From contig CALKDV010000226.1 of the NCBI GenBank assembly GCA_938084085.1, forward strand, positions 1-7,004: a stretch of DNA of 7,004 nt, read 5' to 3'. The notes beneath the pieces are model-generated. The model was not told the origin of the DNA and did not search any database. It was given only the letters and a program-made list of their open reading frames with translations. Positions within the stretch are counted from its first letter, which is position 1; each line of letters opens with the position of its first letter. Source of the stretch: an uncultured Nannocystaceae bacterium. GTDB lineage: Bacteria > Myxococcota_A > Polyangia > Nannocystales > Nannocystaceae. Shown here one piece after another: positions 5,896 to 7,004 of the stretch. Made by a program: the position numbers and the translations under genes.

Positions 5896-6870
5896 GTGGG
5901 TCCGACGCTCATGAGCAACAACAACTCCAAATACCGCATCCAGGCTGTGGCAGAGATGACTGGAATTCCTTCCGCGACGTTGCGGGCGTGGGAGCGCCGC
6001 TACGGCGTGCCGTCTCCCATGCGCACGGATTCTTCATATCGGCTCTACTCCGACACCGACATCGACGTGATTCGCAGGCTTCGTGAGCTCACCGAGAGCG
6101 GCATGGCTCCGGCCGAGGCAGCCCGCGTGGTGAAGAAGCAAGCGGAGGTCGAGGCTCCAGTCGACGCCGTGGCAGATCCCTTTGAGAGCGCCCAAGAGAC
6201 AATTCTGGACGCGGTCGATCGTTTTGACCCGACGGCTCTCGAAGTGGCGGTGCGTCGAATGATGTTCTTGGGCAGCGCGCCCATGGTGTTCGATCGGGTG
6301 CTCGCACCCTGCATGTACACCATCGGTCGCCGCTGGCATGCCGGTGCGATTTCGGTGGGTCAAGAACACATGGCGAGCGAAATCCTCGGGAGCGCGGCGC
6401 GGGATATGCTGCGTTTGTTCCAGCACGACCAAGACGCGCCGATGGTGCTGTTGGCGTGCTTCGCAGATGAGGAGCACGCCCTGCCGATCTACGGGGTAGC
6501 GTTTCGGTTCGCGCAGTGGGGCTATCACCCGGTCATCTTGGGCGCGAGGACGCCCCCAGCAGCGATTCGCCACGCGGTAGAACGCCTCCAGCCCGCTGTC
6601 ATCGGCTTGTCATTGACGATTCCTCCGCCGGCTCACCGGGCTCGTGAGCTCTGCGAAGAGTACGCTGCGGCGTGCGGCTCCCTTCCCTGGGTGGTTGGTG
6701 GACGAGGCGCGGGCGAGCTCACGGAGATCATCGAAGAGTGCGGCGGGGTCAGCTTCGGCGCGGAGTCGGTGGCGATGCTTCGCGCGCGGGTTGAGGGCTT
6801 GATCGCAAAGGCGAGACGCGAGCGCAGTCACGCCGCGGAGCACGCGACCGGTGACGTTCAGGGCCTCTGA
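5896..6870 (+). CDS. carH: MerR-family, B12-binding transcriptional regulator (CarH/LitR type)
   Basis: Predicted light-responsive repressor: in characterised CarH proteins an adenosylcobalamin-bound tetramer blocks carotenoid promoters in the dark and falls apart when light cleaves the cofactor. Numbered from ATG 5911 (319 residues), the MerR helix-turn-helix is YRIQAVAEMTGIPSATLRAW (8-27), with wing residues SSYRLYS (41-47). A helical B12-cap domain covers about 90-170 and contains W142 and E152-H153, matching the W-x9-EH motif that caps the upper face of adenosylcobalamin in CarH. A Rossmann-like cobalamin-binding domain follows, with H189 as likely cobalt ligand and LSLT and GG motifs further on. 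The usual ExHxxG reads EEHALP, with proline for glycine. The GTG at 5896 has the better Shine-Dalgarno and adds five residues; ATG 5911 is the alternative. It is divergent from crtIB, its presumed target. The paralogue CarA, which represses without needing B12, is an alternative identity, but the intact W-x9-EH favours CarH. Confidence 0.92.
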   Translation: MGPTLMSNNNSKYRIQAVAEMTGIPSATLRAWERRYGVPSPMRTDSSYRLYSDTDIDVIRRLRELTESGMAPAEAARVVKKQAEVEAPVDAVADPFESAQETILDAVDRFDPTALEVAVRRMMFLGSAPMVFDRVLAPCMYTIGRRWHAGAISVGQEHMASEILGSAARDMLRLFQHDQDAPMVLLACFADEEHALPIYGVAFRFAQWGYHPVILGARTPPAAIRHAVERLQPAVIGLSLTIPPPAHRARELCEEYAAACGSLPWVVGGRGAGELTEIIEECGGVSFGAESVAMLRARVEGLIAKARRERSHAAEHATGDVQGL

Positions 6871-6899
6871 CTCGAGGCGAAGGAGCGGTCCCGGGCGCA

Positions 6900-6915
6900 A
6901 GCCCTTCCCAGGGCT
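6900..6915 (+). terminator. Possible weak terminator after the carH-type gene
   Basis: AGCCCT (6900-6905) and AGGGCT (6910-6915) form a perfect 6-bp stem with a TCCC loop, 30 nt after the stop codon. No T-run follows, so intrinsic termination would be weak. Otherwise 6871-6956 shows no gene. Confidence 0.25.
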
Positions 6916-6956
6916 GGGGAGTTGTGGACGGTGTGGCCCACGTCACGGCGACCCCC

Positions 6957-6997
6957 AAAAAAGACAAAGCGCCTCCAGAGATTCTGGAAGGCGCTTT
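6957..6997 (-). terminator. Intrinsic terminator, best read leftward
   Basis: AAAGCGCCTCCAGA (6966-6979) pairs with TCTGGAAGGCGCTTT (6983-6997) with one bulged base and a GAT loop. On the minus strand the stem is followed by GTC and then six Ts (complement of 6957-6962). On the plus strand only three Ts belonging to the stem are present, then GGCGGGG. It therefore best serves a leftward gene ending just beyond the window, though it may also stop carH transcription. Confidence 0.75.
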
Positions 6998-7004
6998 GGC
7001 GGGG

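Noticed and set aside
5833..5910. Longer N-terminus for the carH-type protein from a TTG at 5833
   Set aside because: This would translate the operator-like repeats, the family begins near YRIQ, and a GAGG motif supports the GTG at 5896.
6749..6967. Leftward 72-residue open frame at the right edge
   Set aside because: It mostly lies antisense to the end of carH and starts inside the terminator-proximal A-tract; no ribosome binding site or domain is seen.

Overview
The window holds a carotenoid biosynthesis gene cluster with its own light-responsive-type regulator. The DNA is GC-rich. Its gene set is a type II GGPP synthase, CrtI-family desaturases, a CrtC hydratase and a MerR/B12-binding repressor, and this resembles the carotenoid loci of myxobacteria (Myxococcota, formerly Deltaproteobacteria). 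That placement is inferred from gene content and protein style. No rRNA or other taxonomic marker is present.

Layout, left to right: crtE (leftward, its 3' end lost at the window edge, 1-653); a 66-bp divergent gap; crtD (rightward, 720-2249); crtC (rightward, conserved part 2234-3172, start unclear); crtB (leftward, 3144-4148), overlapping crtC tail to tail by 29 bp; crtI (leftward, 4132-5694), overlapping the crtB start by 17 bp; a roughly 200-bp AT-richer regulatory gap full of repeats (5695-5895); carH-type regulator (rightward, 5896 or 5911 to 6870); then a short non-coding end with a terminator hairpin oriented for a leftward gene beyond the window (6957-6997).

Pathway: CrtE makes geranylgeranyl diphosphate, CrtB joins two of these into phytoene, and CrtI desaturates phytoene towards neurosporene or lycopene. 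CrtC then hydrates the terminal 1,2 double bond and CrtD desaturates the 3,4 bond. The expected local product is an acyclic 1-hydroxy-3,4-didehydro carotenoid. No cyclase, O-methyltransferase, ketolase or glycosyltransferase is visible, so further tailoring, if any, must be encoded elsewhere.

Regulation: the CarH-like protein has a MerR helix-turn-helix, the W-x9-EH motif of adenosylcobalamin photoreceptors and a cobalamin-binding domain. It is divergent from crtIB. The shared gap carries inverted and direct repeats over both presumed promoters, which fits a repressor acting on itself and on crtIB in the dark.

The points most worth a second look are: crtC has no normal start codon near its conserved N-terminus, although its frame stays open back through crtD and two G-rich slippery tracts precede it; the operator array; the altered cobalamin-binding signature in CarH; and promoter-like elements placed so that crtI and crtE could be leaderless.
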